Shown: positions 12,601 to 24,840 of the stretch, piece after piece
Numbering within the stretch: position 1 is the first letter of the stretch
Layout of the letters: the number at the start of each line of letters is the position of its first letter
Source of the DNA: Arenicola marina
Lineage: Eukaryota > Annelida > Polychaeta > Arenicolidae
Direction: 5' to 3'
NCBI GenBank assembly: GCA_964019135.1
Contig: OZ025264.1
Location: 37,967,994 to 38,031,993 of the forward strand
Length of the DNA: 64,000 nucleotides
Notes under the pieces: model-generated
The model's input: only the letters and a program-made list of their open reading frames with translations
Databases searched by the model: none
Told to the model about the DNA's origin: nothing
Translations under genes and position numbers: made by a program

Positions 12601-12768
12601 GCGTCAGTGGCGCGAGGCAGTACACCCAGCGTCAGGGGCGCCAGCCAGTACACCCAGCGTCAGTGGCGCCATCCAGTACACCCAGCGTCAGTGGCGCCAG
12701 GCAGTACACCCAATGTCAGTGGCGCGAGGCAGTACACCTAGCGTCAGTGGCGCGAGGCAGTACACCCA
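12601..12768 (+). repeat. Six-unit (168-bp) tandem duplication, copy A
   Basis: Six consecutive units, marked by the rare variants GTCAGGGGCGCC (near 12631), GCCATCCAG, CCCAATGTCAG (near 12709) and CACCTAGCG, are followed at once by an identical set. The spacing is 168 bp, and I see no difference between the two sets. It is the smallest clear multi-unit duplication here and shows the step size at which local expansion can occur. Confidence 0.92.
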
Positions 12769-12940
12769 GCGTCAGTGGCGCGAGGCAGTACACCCAGCGT
12801 CAGGGGCGCCAGCCAGTACACCCAGCGTCAGTGGCGCCATCCAGTACACCCAGCGTCAGTGGCGCCAGGCAGTACACCCAATGTCAGTGGCGCGAGGCAG
12901 TACACCTAGCGTCAGTGGCGCGAGGCAGTACACCCAGCGT
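12769..12940 (+). repeat. Six-unit (168-bp) tandem duplication, copy B
   Basis: Identical repeat of 12601-12768. The match ends at 12940, where T at 12941 faces C at 12773. Because the copies are perfect, this is one of the youngest events in the first 15 kb. Confidence 0.92.
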
Positions 12941-13922
12941 TAGTGGCGCCATGCAGTACACCCATCGTTAGTGGCGCCAAGCAGTACACCCCGCGTTAGT
13001 GGCGGCAGGCAGTACACCCAGCGTCAGTGGCGCCAGGCAGTACACCCAGCGTCAGTGGCGCGAGGCAGTACACCCAGCGTCAGTGGCGCGAGGCAGTACA
13101 CCCAGCGTCAGTGGCGCGAGGCAGTACACCCAGCGTCAGTGGCGCCAGGCAGTACACCCAGCGTTAGTGGCGCCAGGCAGTACACCCAGCGTCAGTGGCG
13201 CGAGGCCGTACACCCAGCGTCAATGGCGCCAGGCAGTACACCCAGCGTTAGTGGCGCCAAGCAGTACACCCAGCGTTATTGGCGCCAGGCAGTACACCCA
13301 GCGTCAGTGGCGTCAGGCAGTACACCCAGCGTTAGTGGCGCCAGGCAGTACACCCAGCGTTAGTGGCGCCAGGCAGTACACCCAGCGTTAGTGGCGCCAA
13401 GCGGTACACCCAGCGTTATTGGCGCCAGGCAGTACACCCAGCGTCAGTGGCGTCAGGCAGTACACCCAGCGTCAGTGGCGCCAGGCAATACACCCAGCGT
13501 TAGTGGCGGAAGGCAGTACACCCAGCGTCAGTGGCGCCAGGCAGTACACCCAGCGTCAATGGCGCCAGGCAGTACACCCAGCGTTAGTGGCGCGAGGCAG
13601 TACACCTAGCGTCAGTGGCGCCAGGCAGTACACCCAGCGTTAGTGGCGCCAGGCAGTACCCCCAGCGTCAGCGGCGCCACGCAGTACACCCAGCGTCAGT
13701 GGCGCCAGGCTTTACATCCAGCGTCAGTGGCGCCAGGCAGTACACCCAGCGTCAGTGGCGCCAGGCAGTACACCCGGCGTCAGTTGGGCCAGGCAGTACA
13801 CCCAGCGTTAGTGGCGCCAAGCAGTACACCCAGCGTCATTGGCGCCAGGCAGTACACCCAGCGTCACTGGCGCCAGGCAGTACACCCAGCGTTAGTGGCG
13901 CGAGGCAGTACACCCAGCGTTA

Positions 13923-15080
13923 GTGGCGCCAGGCAGTACACCCAGCGTCAGTGGCGCCAGGCAATACACCCAGCGTCAGTGGCGCCAGGCAGTACACCCA
14001 GCGTCAGTGGCGCGAGGCAGTACACCCAGCGTCAGTGGCGCTAGCCAGTACACCCAGCGTCAGTGGCGCCAGGCAGTACACCCAGCGTCAGTGGCGCCAG
14101 GCAGTACACTCAGTGTCAGTGGCGCCAGGCCGTACACCCAGCGCCAGTGGCGCGAGGCAGTACACCCAGCGTCAGTGGCGCCAGCCAGTACACCCAGCGT
14201 CAGTGGCGCCATCCAGTACACCCAGCGTCAGTGGCGCCAGGCAGTACACCCAGTGTCAGTGGCGCGAGGCAGTACACCCAGCGTCAGTGGCGCGAGGCAG
14301 TACACCCAGCGTTAGTGGCGCCAGGCAGTACACCCAGCGTTAGTGGCGGCAGGCAGTACACCCAGCGTCAGTGGCGCCTGGCAGTACACCCAGCGTCAGT
14401 GGCGCCAGGCAGTACACCCAGCGTCAGTGGCGTCAGGCAGTACACCCAGCGTCAGTGGCGCGAGGCAGTACACCCAGCGTCAGTGGCGCCAGGCAGTACA
14501 CCCAGCGTTAGTGGCGCCAGGCAGTACACCCAGCGTTAGTGGCGCGAGGCAGTACACCCAGCGTCAATGGCGCCAGGCAGTACACCCAGCGTTAGTGGCG
14601 CCAAGCAGTACACCCAGCATTATTGGCGCCAGGCAGTACACCCAGCGTCAGTGGCCTCAGGCAGTACACCCAGCGTTAGTGGCGCCAGGCAGTACACCCA
14701 GCGTTAGTGGCGCCAGGCAGTACACCCAGCGTTAGTGGCGCCAAGCGGTACACCCAGCGTTATTGGCGCCAGGCAGTACACCCAGCGTCAGTGGCGCCAG
14801 GCAATACACCCAGGGTTAGTGGCGCCAAGCAGTACACCCAGCGTTAGTGGCGGAAGGCGGTACACCCAGCGTCAGTGGCGCCAGGCAGTACACCCAGCGT
14901 CAGTGGCGCCAGGCAGTACACCCACCGTTAGTGGCGCCAGGCAGTACACCCAGCGTTAGTGGCGCCAGGCAGTACACCCAGCGTTAGTGGCGCCAGGCAG
15001 TACACCCAGCGTTAGTGGCGCGAGGCAGTACACCCAGCGTCAGTGGCGCCAGGCAGTACACCCAGCGTCAGTGGCACCAG
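13923..15080 (+). repeat. Block shared with 42868-44025, 28.9 kb away
   Basis: The variant order from here to about 15.1 kb is the same as from 42868 to about 44025. The spacing of 28,945 bp equals 1,034 units minus 7 bp, matching the seven 27-bp units between them. Agreement is high but not perfect. Near 15.1 kb this copy lacks units that the other has: the following marker block is displaced by a further 252 bp (nine units). Edges are approximate. Confidence 0.78.
14343..14854 (+). repeat. Older related block, member at 14.3 kb
   Basis: Counterpart of 10479-10990 at a spacing of 138 units, and part of the block shared with 42.9-44.0 kb. It keeps the GGCGGCAGG unit followed by GGCGTCAGG and the CCAAGCAG plus GTTATTGG pair. 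Several single-base differences separate it from the 10.5-kb member. Confidence 0.7.
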
Positions 15081-18000
15081 GCACTATACCCAGCGTCAGT
15101 GGCGCCAGGCAGTGCACCCAGCGTCAGTGGTGCCAGGCAGTACACCCAGCGTCAGTGGCGCCAGGCAGTACACCCAGCGTCAGTGGCGCGAGGCAGTACA
15201 CCCAGCGTCAGTGGCGCGAGGCAATACACCCAGCGTTAGTGGCGCCAGGCAGTACACCCAGCGTCAGCCGCGCCAGGCAGTACACCCAGCGTTAGTGGCG
15301 GGAGGCAGTACACCCATCGTTAGTGGCGCGAGGCATTACACCCAGCGCCAGCGGCGCGAGGCAGTACACCCAGCGTTAGTGGCGGGAGGCGGTACACCCA
15401 GCGTCAGTGACGCCAGGCGGTACACCCAGCGTTAGTGGCGCCAGGCAGTACACCCAGCGTCAGTGGCGCCAGGCAGTACACCCAGCGTTAGTGGCGCCAG
15501 GCAGTACACCCAGCGTTAGTGGCGCGAGGCAGTACACCCAGCGTTAGTGGCGTCAGGCAGTACACCCAGCGTCAGTGGCGCCAGGCAGTACACCCAGCGT
15601 CAGTGGAGTCAGGCGGTACACCCAGCGTCAGTGGCGCCAGGCAGTACACCCAGCGTCAATGGCGCCAGGCAGTACACCCAGCGTCAGTGGCACCAGGCAG
15701 TACACCCAGCGTCAATGGCGCCAAGCAGTACACCCAGCGTCAATGGCTCCAGGCAGTACACACAGCGTCAGTGGGGCCAGGCAGTACACCCAGCGTTAGT
15801 GGTGCGAGGTAGTACACCCAGCGTCAGCGGCGCCAGGCAGTACACCCAGCGTCAATGGCGCCAGGCAGTGCACCCAGCGTCAGTTGGGCCAGGCAGTACA
15901 CCCAGCGTCAGTGGCGCCAGGCAGTACACCCAGCGTCAGTGGCGCAAGGCAGTACACCCAGCGTCAGTGGCGCCAGGCAGTACACCCAGCGTTAGTGGCG
16001 CGAGGCAGTACACCCAGCGTCAGTGGCGCCAGGCAGTACACCCAGCGTCAATGGCGCCAGGCAGTACACCCAGCGTTAGTGGCGGGAGGCAGTACACCCA
16101 GCGTCAGTGGCGCCAGGCAGTACACCCAGCGTTAGTGGCGCCAGGCAGTACACCCAGCGTCGGCGGCGCCAGGCAGTACACCCAGCGTCAGTGGCGCCAG
16201 GCTTTACATCCAGCGTCAGTGGCGCCAGGCAGTACACCCAGCGTCAGTGGCGCCAGGCAGTACACCCAGCGTCAGTTGGGCCAGGCAGTAAACCCAGCGT
16301 TAGTGGCGCGAGGCAGTACACCCAGCGTCAGTGGCGCGAGGCAGTACACCCAGCGTTAGTGGCGCCAGGCAGTACACCCAGCGTTAGTGGCGCGAGGCAG
16401 TACACCCAGCGTCAATGGCGCCAGGCAGTACACCCAGCGTTAGTGGCGCCAAGCAGTACACCCAGCGTTATTGGCGCCAGGCAGTACACCCAGCGTCAGT
16501 GGCGCCAGGCAGTACACCCAGCGTTATTGGCGCGAGGCAATACACCCAGCGTCAGTGGCGCCAGGCAGTACACCCAGCGTCAGTGGCGCGAGGCAGTACA
16601 CCCAGCTTCAGTGGCGCCAGCCAGTACACCCAGCGTCAGTGGCGCCAGGCAGTACACCCAGCGTCAGTGGCGCCAGGTATTACACTCAGTGTCAGTGGCG
16701 CCAGGCCGTACACCCAGCGTCAGTGGCGCGAGGCAGTACACCCAGCGTCAGTGGCGCCAGCCAGTACACCCTGCGTCAGTGGCGCCAGGCAGTACACCCA
16801 GCGTCAGTGGCACCAGGCAGTACACCCAGTGTCAGTGGCGTCAGGCAGTACACCCAGCGTCAGTGGCGCCAGGCAATACACCCAGCGTTAGTGGCGCCAA
16901 GCAGTACACCCAGCGTTAGTGGCGGAAGGCGGTACACCCAGCGTCAGAGGCGCCAGGCAGTACACCCAGCGTCAGTGGCGCCAGGCAGTACACCCACCGT
17001 TAGTGGCGCCAGGCAGTACACCCAACGGCAGTGGCGCCAGGCAGTACACCCAGCGTCAGTGGCGCAAGGCAGTACACCCAGCGTCAGTGGCGCGAGGCAG
17101 CACACCCAGCGTTAGTGGCGCGAGGCAGTACACCCAGCGTCAGTGGCGCCAGGCAGTACACCCAGCGTCAATGGCGCCAGGCAGTACACCCAGCGTTAGT
17201 GGCGCCAAGCAGTACACCCAGCGTTTTTGGCGCCAGGCAATACACCCAGCGTCAGTGGCGCCAGGCAGTACACCCAGCGTTAGTGGCGCGAGGCAGTACA
17301 CCCAGCGTTAGTGGCGCCAGGCAGTACACCTAGCGTCAGTGGCGCCAGGCAATACACCCAACGTCAGTGGCGCCAGGCAGTACACCCAGCGTCAGTGGCG
17401 CGAGGCAGTACACCCAGCTTCAGTGGCGCCAGCCAGTACACCCAGCGTCAGTGGCGCCAGGCAGTACACCCAGCGTCAGTGGCGCCAGGCAGTACACTCA
17501 GTGTCAGTGGCGCCAGGCCGTACACCCAGCGTCGGTGGCGCGAGGCAGTACACCCAGCGTCAGTGGCGCCAGCCAGTACACCCAGCGTCAGTGGCGCCAG
17601 GCAGTACACCCAGCGTCAGTGGCGCCAGGCAGTACACCCAGTGTCAGTGGCGCGAGGCAGTACACCCAGCGTCAGTGGCGCGAGGCAGTACACCCAGCGT
17701 TAGTGGCGCCAGGCGTACACCCAGCGTTAGTGGCGCCAGGCAGTACACCCAGCGTTAGTGGCGCCAAGCGGTACACCCCGCGTTATTGGCGCCAGGCAGT
17801 ACACCCAGCGTCAGTGGCGTCAGGCAGTACACCCAGCGTCAGTGGCGCCAGGCAATACACCCAGCGTTAGTGGCGCCAAGCAGTACACCCAGCGTTAGTG
17901 GCGGAAGGCGGTACACCCAGCGTCAGTGGCGCCAGGCAGTACACCCAGCGTTAGTGGCGCCAGGCAGAACACCCAGCGTCAGTGGCGCGAGGCAGTACAC

Positions 18001-19168
18001 CCAGCGTCAGTGGCGCGGGGCAGTACACCCAGCGTCAGTGGCACCAGGCAGTATACCCAGCGTCAGTGGCGCCAGGCAGTGCACCCAGCGTCAGTGGCGC
18101 GAGGCAGTAGACCCAGCGTCAGTGGCGCCAGGCAGTACACCCAGCGTCAGCGGCGCGAGGCAGTACATCCAGCGTCAGTGGCGCCAGGCAGTACACCCAG
18201 CGTCAGTGGCGCCAGGCAGTACACCCAGCGTCAGTGGCGCCAGGCGGTACACCCAGCGTCAGTGGCGCCAGGCAGTACACCCAGCGTCAGTGGCACCAGG
18301 CAGTACACCCAGCGTCAATGGCGCCAAGCAGTACACCCAGCGTCAATGGCGCCAGGCAGTACACACAGCGTCAGTGGGGCCAGGCAGTACACCCAGCGTT
18401 AGTGGCGCGAGGCAGTAGACCCAGCGTCAGCGGCGCCAGGCAGTACACCCAGCGTCAGTGGCGCCAGGCAATACACCCAGCGTCAGTGGCGCCAAGCAGT
18501 ACACCCGGCGTCAGTGGCGCCAGGCAGTACACCCAGCGTCAATGGCGCCAGGCAGTACACCCAGCGTTAGTGGCGCCAGGCAGTACACCTAGCGTCAGTG
18601 GCGCCAGGCAATACACCCAGCGTCAGTGGCGCCAGGCAGTACACCCAGCGACAGTGGCGCGAGGCAGTACACCCAGCGTCAGTGGCGCCAACCACTACAC
18701 CGAGCGTCAGTGGCGCCAGGCAGTACACCCAGCGTCAGTGGCGCCAGGCAGTACACTCAGTGTCAGTGGCGCCAGGCCGTACACCCAGCGTCAGTGGCGG
18801 GAGGCGGTACACCCAGCGTTAGTGGCGCCAGGCAGTACACCCAGCGTCAGTGGCGCGAGGCAGTACACCCAGCGTTAGTGGCGCGAGACAGTACACCCAG
18901 CGTCAGTGGCGCCAGGCTTTACACCCAGCGTTAGTGGCGCCAGGCAGTACACCCAGCCTCAGTGGCGGCAGGCAGTACACCCAGCGTCAGTGGCGCCAGG
19001 CAGTACACCCAGCGTTAGTGGCGCGAGGCAGTACAACCAGCGTCAATGGCGCCAGGCAGTACACCCAGCGTCAGTGGCGCCAGGCAGTACACCCAGCGTC
19101 AGTGGCGCCAGGCAGTACACCCAGCGTTAGTGGCGCCGGGCAGTTCACCCAGCGTCAGTGGCGCCAGC

Positions 19169-21207
19169 CAGTACACCGAGCGTCAGTGGCGCGAGGCAGT
19201 ACACCCAGCGTCAGTGGCGCGAGGCAGTACACCCAGCGTTAGTGGCGCGAGGCAGTACACCCAGCGACAGTGGCGCGAGGCAGTACACCCAGCGTCAGTG
19301 GCGCGAGGCAGTACACCCAGCGTTAGTGGCGCCAGGCAGTACACCCAGCGTCAGTGGCGCCAGGCAGTACACCCAGCGTCAGTGGCGCCAGGCAATACAC
19401 CCAGCGTCAGTGGCGCCAAGCAGGACACCCATCCTTAGTGGCGCAAGGCAGTACACCCAGCGTCAGTGGCGCGAGGCAGTACACCCAGCGTCAGTGGCGC
19501 GAGGCAGTACACCCAGCGTTAGTGGCGCGCGGCAGTACACTCAGCGTTAGTGGCGCCATGCAGTACACCCAGCGTTAGTGGCGCCAAGCAGTACACCCCG
19601 CGTTACTGGCGGCAGGCAGTTCACCCAGCGTCAGTGGCGCCAGGCAGTACACCCAGCGTCAGTGGCGCCAGGCAGTACACCCAACGTCAGTGGCGCGAGG
19701 CAGAACACCCAGCGTCAGTGGCGCGAGGCAGTACACCCAGCGTCAGTGGCGCCAGGCAGTACACCCAGCGTTAGTGGCGCCAGGCAGTACACCCAGCGTC
19801 AGTGGCGCGAGGCCGTACACCCAGCGTCAATGGCGCCAGGCAGTACACTCAGCGTTAGTGGCGCCAAGCAGTACACCCAGCGTTATTGGCGCCAGGCAGT
19901 ACACCCAGCGTTAGTGGCGCCAGGCAGTACACCCAGCGTTAGTGGCGCCAGGCAGTACACCCAGCGTTAGTGGCGCCAAGCGGTACACCCAGCGTTATTG
20001 GCGCCAGGCAGTACACCTAGCGTCAGTGGCGTCAGGCAGTACACCCAGCGTCAGTGGCGCCAGGCAATGCACCCAGCGTTAATGGCGGAAGGCAGTACAC
20101 CCAGCGTCAGTGGCGCCAGGCAGTAAACCCAGCGTCAATGGCGCCAGGCAGTACACCCAGCGTTAGTGGCGCGAGGCAGTACACCCAGCGTCAGTGGCGC
20201 CAGGCAGTACACCCAGCGTTAGTGGCGCCAGGCAGTACACCCAGCGTCAGCGGCGCCACGCAGTACACCCAGCGTCAGTGGCGCCAGGCTTACATCCAGC
20301 GTCAGTGGCGCCAGGCAGTACACCCAGCGTCAGTGGCGCCAGGCAGTACACCCAGCGTCAGTTGGGCCAGGCAGTAAACCCAGTGTCAGTGGCGCGAGGC
20401 AGTACACCCAGCGTCAGTGGCGCCAGCCAGTACACCAAGCGTCAGTGGCGCCATCCAGTACACCCAGCGTCAGTGGCGCCAGGCAGTACACCCAGTGTCA
20501 GTGGCGCGAGGCAGTGCACCCAGCGTCAGTGGCGCGATGCAGTACACCCAGCGTTAGTGGCGCCAGGCAGTACACCCAGCCTTAGTGGCGCCAGCCAGTA
20601 CACCCAGCGTCAGTGGCGCCAGGCAGTACACCCAGCGTCAGTGGCGCCAGGCAGTACACCCAGCGTCAGTGGCGTCAGGCAGTACATCCAGCGTCAGTGG
20701 CGCGAGGCAGTACACCCAGCGTCAGTGGCGCCAGGCAGTACACCCAGCCTTAGTGGCGCCAGGCAGTACACCCAGCGTCAGTGGCGCGAGGCAGTACACC
20801 CAGCGTCAATGGCGCCAGGCAGTACACCCAGCGTTAGTGGCGCCAAGCAGTACACCCAGCGTTATTGGCGCCAGGCAGTACACCCAGCGTCAGTGGCCTC
20901 AGGCAGTACACCCAGCGTTAGTGGCGCCAGGCAGTACACCCAGCGTTAGTGGCGCCAGGCAGTACACCCAGCGTTAGTGGCGCCAGGCAGTACACCCAGC
21001 GTCAGCGGCGCGAGGCAGTACATCCAGGGTCAGTGGCGCCAGGCAGTACACCCAGTGTCAGTGGCGCCAGGCAGTACACCCAGCGTCAGTGGCGCCAGGC
21101 AGTACACCTGGCGCCAATGGCCCCAGGCAGTACACCCAGCGTCAGTGGCGCCAGGCAGTACACCCAGCGTTAGTGGCGCGAGGCAGTACACCCAGCGTCA
21201 GTGGCGC
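19169..21207 (+). repeat. 2.04-kb nested duplication, copy A
   Basis: Variant order matches the following block at 21240-23250. The spacing is 2,071 bp on the left and 2,043 bp on the right, because copy B lost one 28-bp unit. This copy keeps that unit (about 19768-19795), as does the related block near 34.27 kb, so it shows the ancestral state. The left edge is blurred by three substitutions between 19137 and 19168. Confidence 0.88.
20283..20309 (+). repeat. 27-bp unit (CTTACATCC type), first of four
   Basis: A CTTTACATCC unit with one T lost from the run of three (TT at 20290-20291). The same form is at 22333, 26560 and 34789, exactly the descendants predicted by the 2.04-kb, 4.2-kb and 7.1-kb duplications. 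All other CTTTACATCC units keep three T. Its inheritance through three duplications argues that it is real rather than a read error. Confidence 0.92.
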
Positions 21208-24200
21208 CAGGCAGTACACCCAGCGTCAGTGGCGCCAGGCAGTACACCGAGCGTCAGTGGCGCGAGGCAGTACACCCAGCGTCAGTGGCGCGAGGCAGTA
21301 CACCCAGCGTTAGTGGCGCGAGGCAGTACACCCAGCGACAGTGGCGCGAGGCAGTACACCCAGCGTCAGTGGCGCGAGGCAGTACACCCAGCGTTAGTGG
21401 CGCCAGGCAGTACACCCAGCGTCAGTGGCGCCAGGCAGTACACCCAGCGTCAGTGGCGCCAGGCAATACACCCAGCGTCAGTGGCGCCAAGCAGGACACC
21501 CATCCTTAGTGGCGCAAGGCAGTACACCCAGCGTCAGTGGCGCGAGGCAGTACACCCAGCGTCAGTGGCGCGAGGCAGTACACCCAGCGTTAGTGGCGCG
21601 CGGCAGTACACTCAGCGTTAGTGGCGCCATGCAGTACACCCAGCGTTAGTGGCGCCAAGCAGTACACCCCGCGTTACTGGCGGCAGGCAGTTCACCCAGC
21701 GTCAGTGGCGCCAGGCAGTACACCCAGCGTCAGTGGCGCCAGGCAGTACACCCAGCGTCAGTGGCGCGAGGCAGAACACCCAGCGTCAGTGGCGCGAGGC
21801 AGTACACCCAGCGTCAGTGGCGCCAGGCAGTACACCCAGCGTCAGTGGCGCGAGGCCGTACACCCAGCGTCAATGGCGCCAGGCAGTACACTCAGCGTTA
21901 GTGGCGCCAAGCAGTACACCCAGCGTTATTGGCGCCAGGCAGTACACCCAGCGTTAGTGGCGCCAGGCAGTACACCCAGCGTTAGTGGCGCCAGGCAGTA
22001 CACCCAGCGTTAGTGGCGCCAAGCGGTACACCCAGCGTTATTGGCGCCAGGCAGTACACCTAGCGTCAGTGGCGTCAGGCAGTACACCCAGCGTCAGTGG
22101 CGCCAGGCAATGCACCCAGCGTTAATGGCGGAAGGCAGTACACCCAGCGTCAGTGGCGCCAGGCAGTAAACCCAGCGTCAATGGCGCCAGGCAGTACACC
22201 CAGCGTTAGTGGCGCGAGGCAGTACACCCAGCGTCAGTGGCGCCAGGCAGTACACCCAGCGTTAGTGGCGCCAGGCAGTACACCCAGCGTCAGCGGCGCC
22301 ACGCAGTACACCCAGCGTCAGTGGCGCCAGGCTTACATCCAGCGTCAGTGGCGCCAGGCAGTACACCCAGCGTCAGTGGCGCCAGGCAGTACACCCAGCG
22401 TCAGTTGGGCCAGGCAGTAAACCCAGTGTCAGTGGCGCGAGGCAGTACACCCAGCGTCAGTGGCGCCAGCCAGTACACCAAGCGTCAGTGGCGCCATCCA
22501 GTACACCCAGCGTCAGTGGCGCCAGGCAGTACACCCAGTGTCAGTGGCGCGAGGCAGTGCACCCAGCGTCAGTGGCGCGATGCAGTACACCCAGCGTTAG
22601 TGGCGCCAGGCAGTACACCCAGCCTTAGTGGCGCCAGCCAGTACACCCAGCGTCAGTGGCGCCAGGCAGTACACCCAGCGTCAGTGGCGCCAGGCAGTAC
22701 ACCCAGCGTCAGTGGCGTCAGGCAGTACATCCAGCGTCAGTGGCGCGAGGCAGTACACCCAGCGTCAGTGGCGCCAGGCAGTACACCCAGCCTTAGTGGC
22801 GCCAGGCAGTACACCCAGCGTCAGTGGCGCGAGGCAGTACACCCAGCGTCAATGGCGCCAGGCAGTACACCCAGCGTTAGTGGCGCCAAGCAGTACACCC
22901 AGCGTTATTGGCGCCAGGCAGTACACCCAGCGTCAGTGGCCTCAGGCAGTACACCCAGCGTTAGTGGCGCCAGGCAGTACACCCAGCGTTAGTGGCGCCA
23001 GGCAGTACACCCAGCGTTAGTGGCGCCAGGCAGTACACCCAGCGTCAGCGGCGCGAGGCAGTACATCCAGGGTCAGTGGCGCCAGGCAGTACACCCAGTG
23101 TCAGTGGCGCCAGGCAGTACACCCAGCGTCAGTGGCGCCAGGCAGTACACCTGGCGCCAATGGCCCCAGGCAGTACACCCAGCGTCAGTGGCGCCAGGCA
23201 GTACACCCAGCGTTAGTGGCGCGAGGCAGTACACCCAGCGTCAGTGGCGCGAGGCAATACACCCAGCGTTAGTGGCGCCAGGCAGTACACCCAGCGTCAG
23301 CCGCGCCAGGCAGTACACCCAGCGTTAGTGGCGGGAGGCAGTACACCCATCGTTAGTGGCGCGAGGCAGTACACCCAGCGTTAGTGGCGGGAGGCGGTAC
23401 ACCCAGCGTCAGTGACGCCAGGCGGTACACCCAGCGTTAGTGGCGCCAGGCAGTACACCCAGCGTCAGTGGCGCCAGGCAGTACACCCAGCGTTAGTGGC
23501 GCCAGGCAGTACACCCAGCGTTAGTGGCGCGAGGCAGTACACCCAGCGTTAGTGGCGCCAGGCAGTACACCCAGCGTCAGTGGCGCCAGGCAGTACATCC
23601 AGCGTCAGTGGCGTCAGGCGGTACACCCAGCGTCAGTGGCGCCAGGCAGTACACCCAGCGTCAATGGCGCCAGGCAGTACACCCAGCGTCAGTGGCACCA
23701 GGCAGTACACCCGGCGTCAATGGCGCCAAGCAGTACACCCAGCGTCAATGGCGCCAGGCAGTACACACAGCGTCAGTGGGGCCAGGCAGTACACCCAGCG
23801 TCAGCGGCGCCACGCAGTACACCCAGCGTCAGTGGCGCCAGGCTTTACATCCAGCGTCAGTGGCGCCAGGCAGTACACCCAGCGTCAGTGGCGCCAGGCA
23901 GTACACCCAGCGTCAGTTGGGCCAGGCAGTAAACCCAGCGTTAGTGGCGCGAGGCAGTACACCCAGCGTCAGTGGCGCGGAGCAGTACACCCAGCGTTAG
24001 TGGCGCCAGGCAGTACACCCAGCGTTAGTGGCGCGAGGCAGTACACCCAGCGTTAGTGGCGCCAAGCAGTACACCAAGCGTTAGAGGCGGCAGGCAGTAC
24101 ACCCAGCGTCAGTTGCGCCAGGCAGTACACCCAGCGTCAGTGGCGCCAGGCAGTACACCCAGCGTCAGTGGCGTCAGGCAGTACACCCAGCGTCAGTGGC

Positions 24201-24840
24201 GCGAGGCAGTACACCCAGCGTCAGTGGCGCCAGGCAGTACACCCAGCGTTAGTGGCGCCAGGCAGTACACCCAGCGTCAGTGGCGCGAGGCAGTACACCC
24301 AGCGTCAATGGCGCCAGGCAGTACACCCCGCGTTAGTGGCGCCAAGCAGTACACCCAGCGTCAGTGGCGCGAGGCCGTACACCCAGCGTCAATGGCGCCA
24401 GGCAGCACACCCAGCGTTAGTGGCGCCAGGCAGTACACCCAGCGTTAGTGGCGCCAGGCAGTACACCCAGCGTTAGTGGCGCCAAGCGGTACACCCAGCG
24501 TTAGTGGCGCCAGGCAGTACACCCAGCGTTAGTGGCGCCAGGCAGTACACCCAGCGTTAGTGGCGCCAAGCGGTACACCCGGCGTTATTGGCGCCAGGCA
24601 GTACACCCAGCGTCAGTGGCGTCAGGCAGTACACCCAGCGTCAGTGGCGCCAGGCAATACACCCAGCGTCAATGGCGCCAGGCAGTACACCCAGCGTTAG
24701 TGGCGCGAGGCAGTACACCTAGCGTCAGAGGCGCCAGGCAGTACACCCAGCTTTAGTGGCGCCAGGCAGTACACCCAGCGTCAGCGGCGCCACGCAGTAC
24801 ACCCAGCGTCAGTGGCGCCAGGCTTTACATCCAGCGTCCG
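20614..24840 (+). repeat. 4,227-bp nested duplication, copy A
   Basis: Repeats directly at 24841. The spacing of 4,227 bp equals 151 units minus 1 bp; the missing base is in the GGCTTACATCC unit at 22333. It spans the end of one 2.04-kb copy and the whole of the next, so it is younger than that duplication. Every variant block I compared across the pair agrees. Confidence 0.92.
21240..23250 (+). repeat. 2.04-kb nested duplication, copy B (one unit lost)
   Basis: Copy of 19169-21207 lacking one unit near 21839; the neighbouring units are otherwise the same. The same loss is seen near 26066 in the 4,227-bp duplicate, so it occurred before that second duplication. The match ends at 23250, where GGCGCGAGGCAATAC replaces the GGCGCCAGGCAGTAC of copy A. 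Confidence 0.88.
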
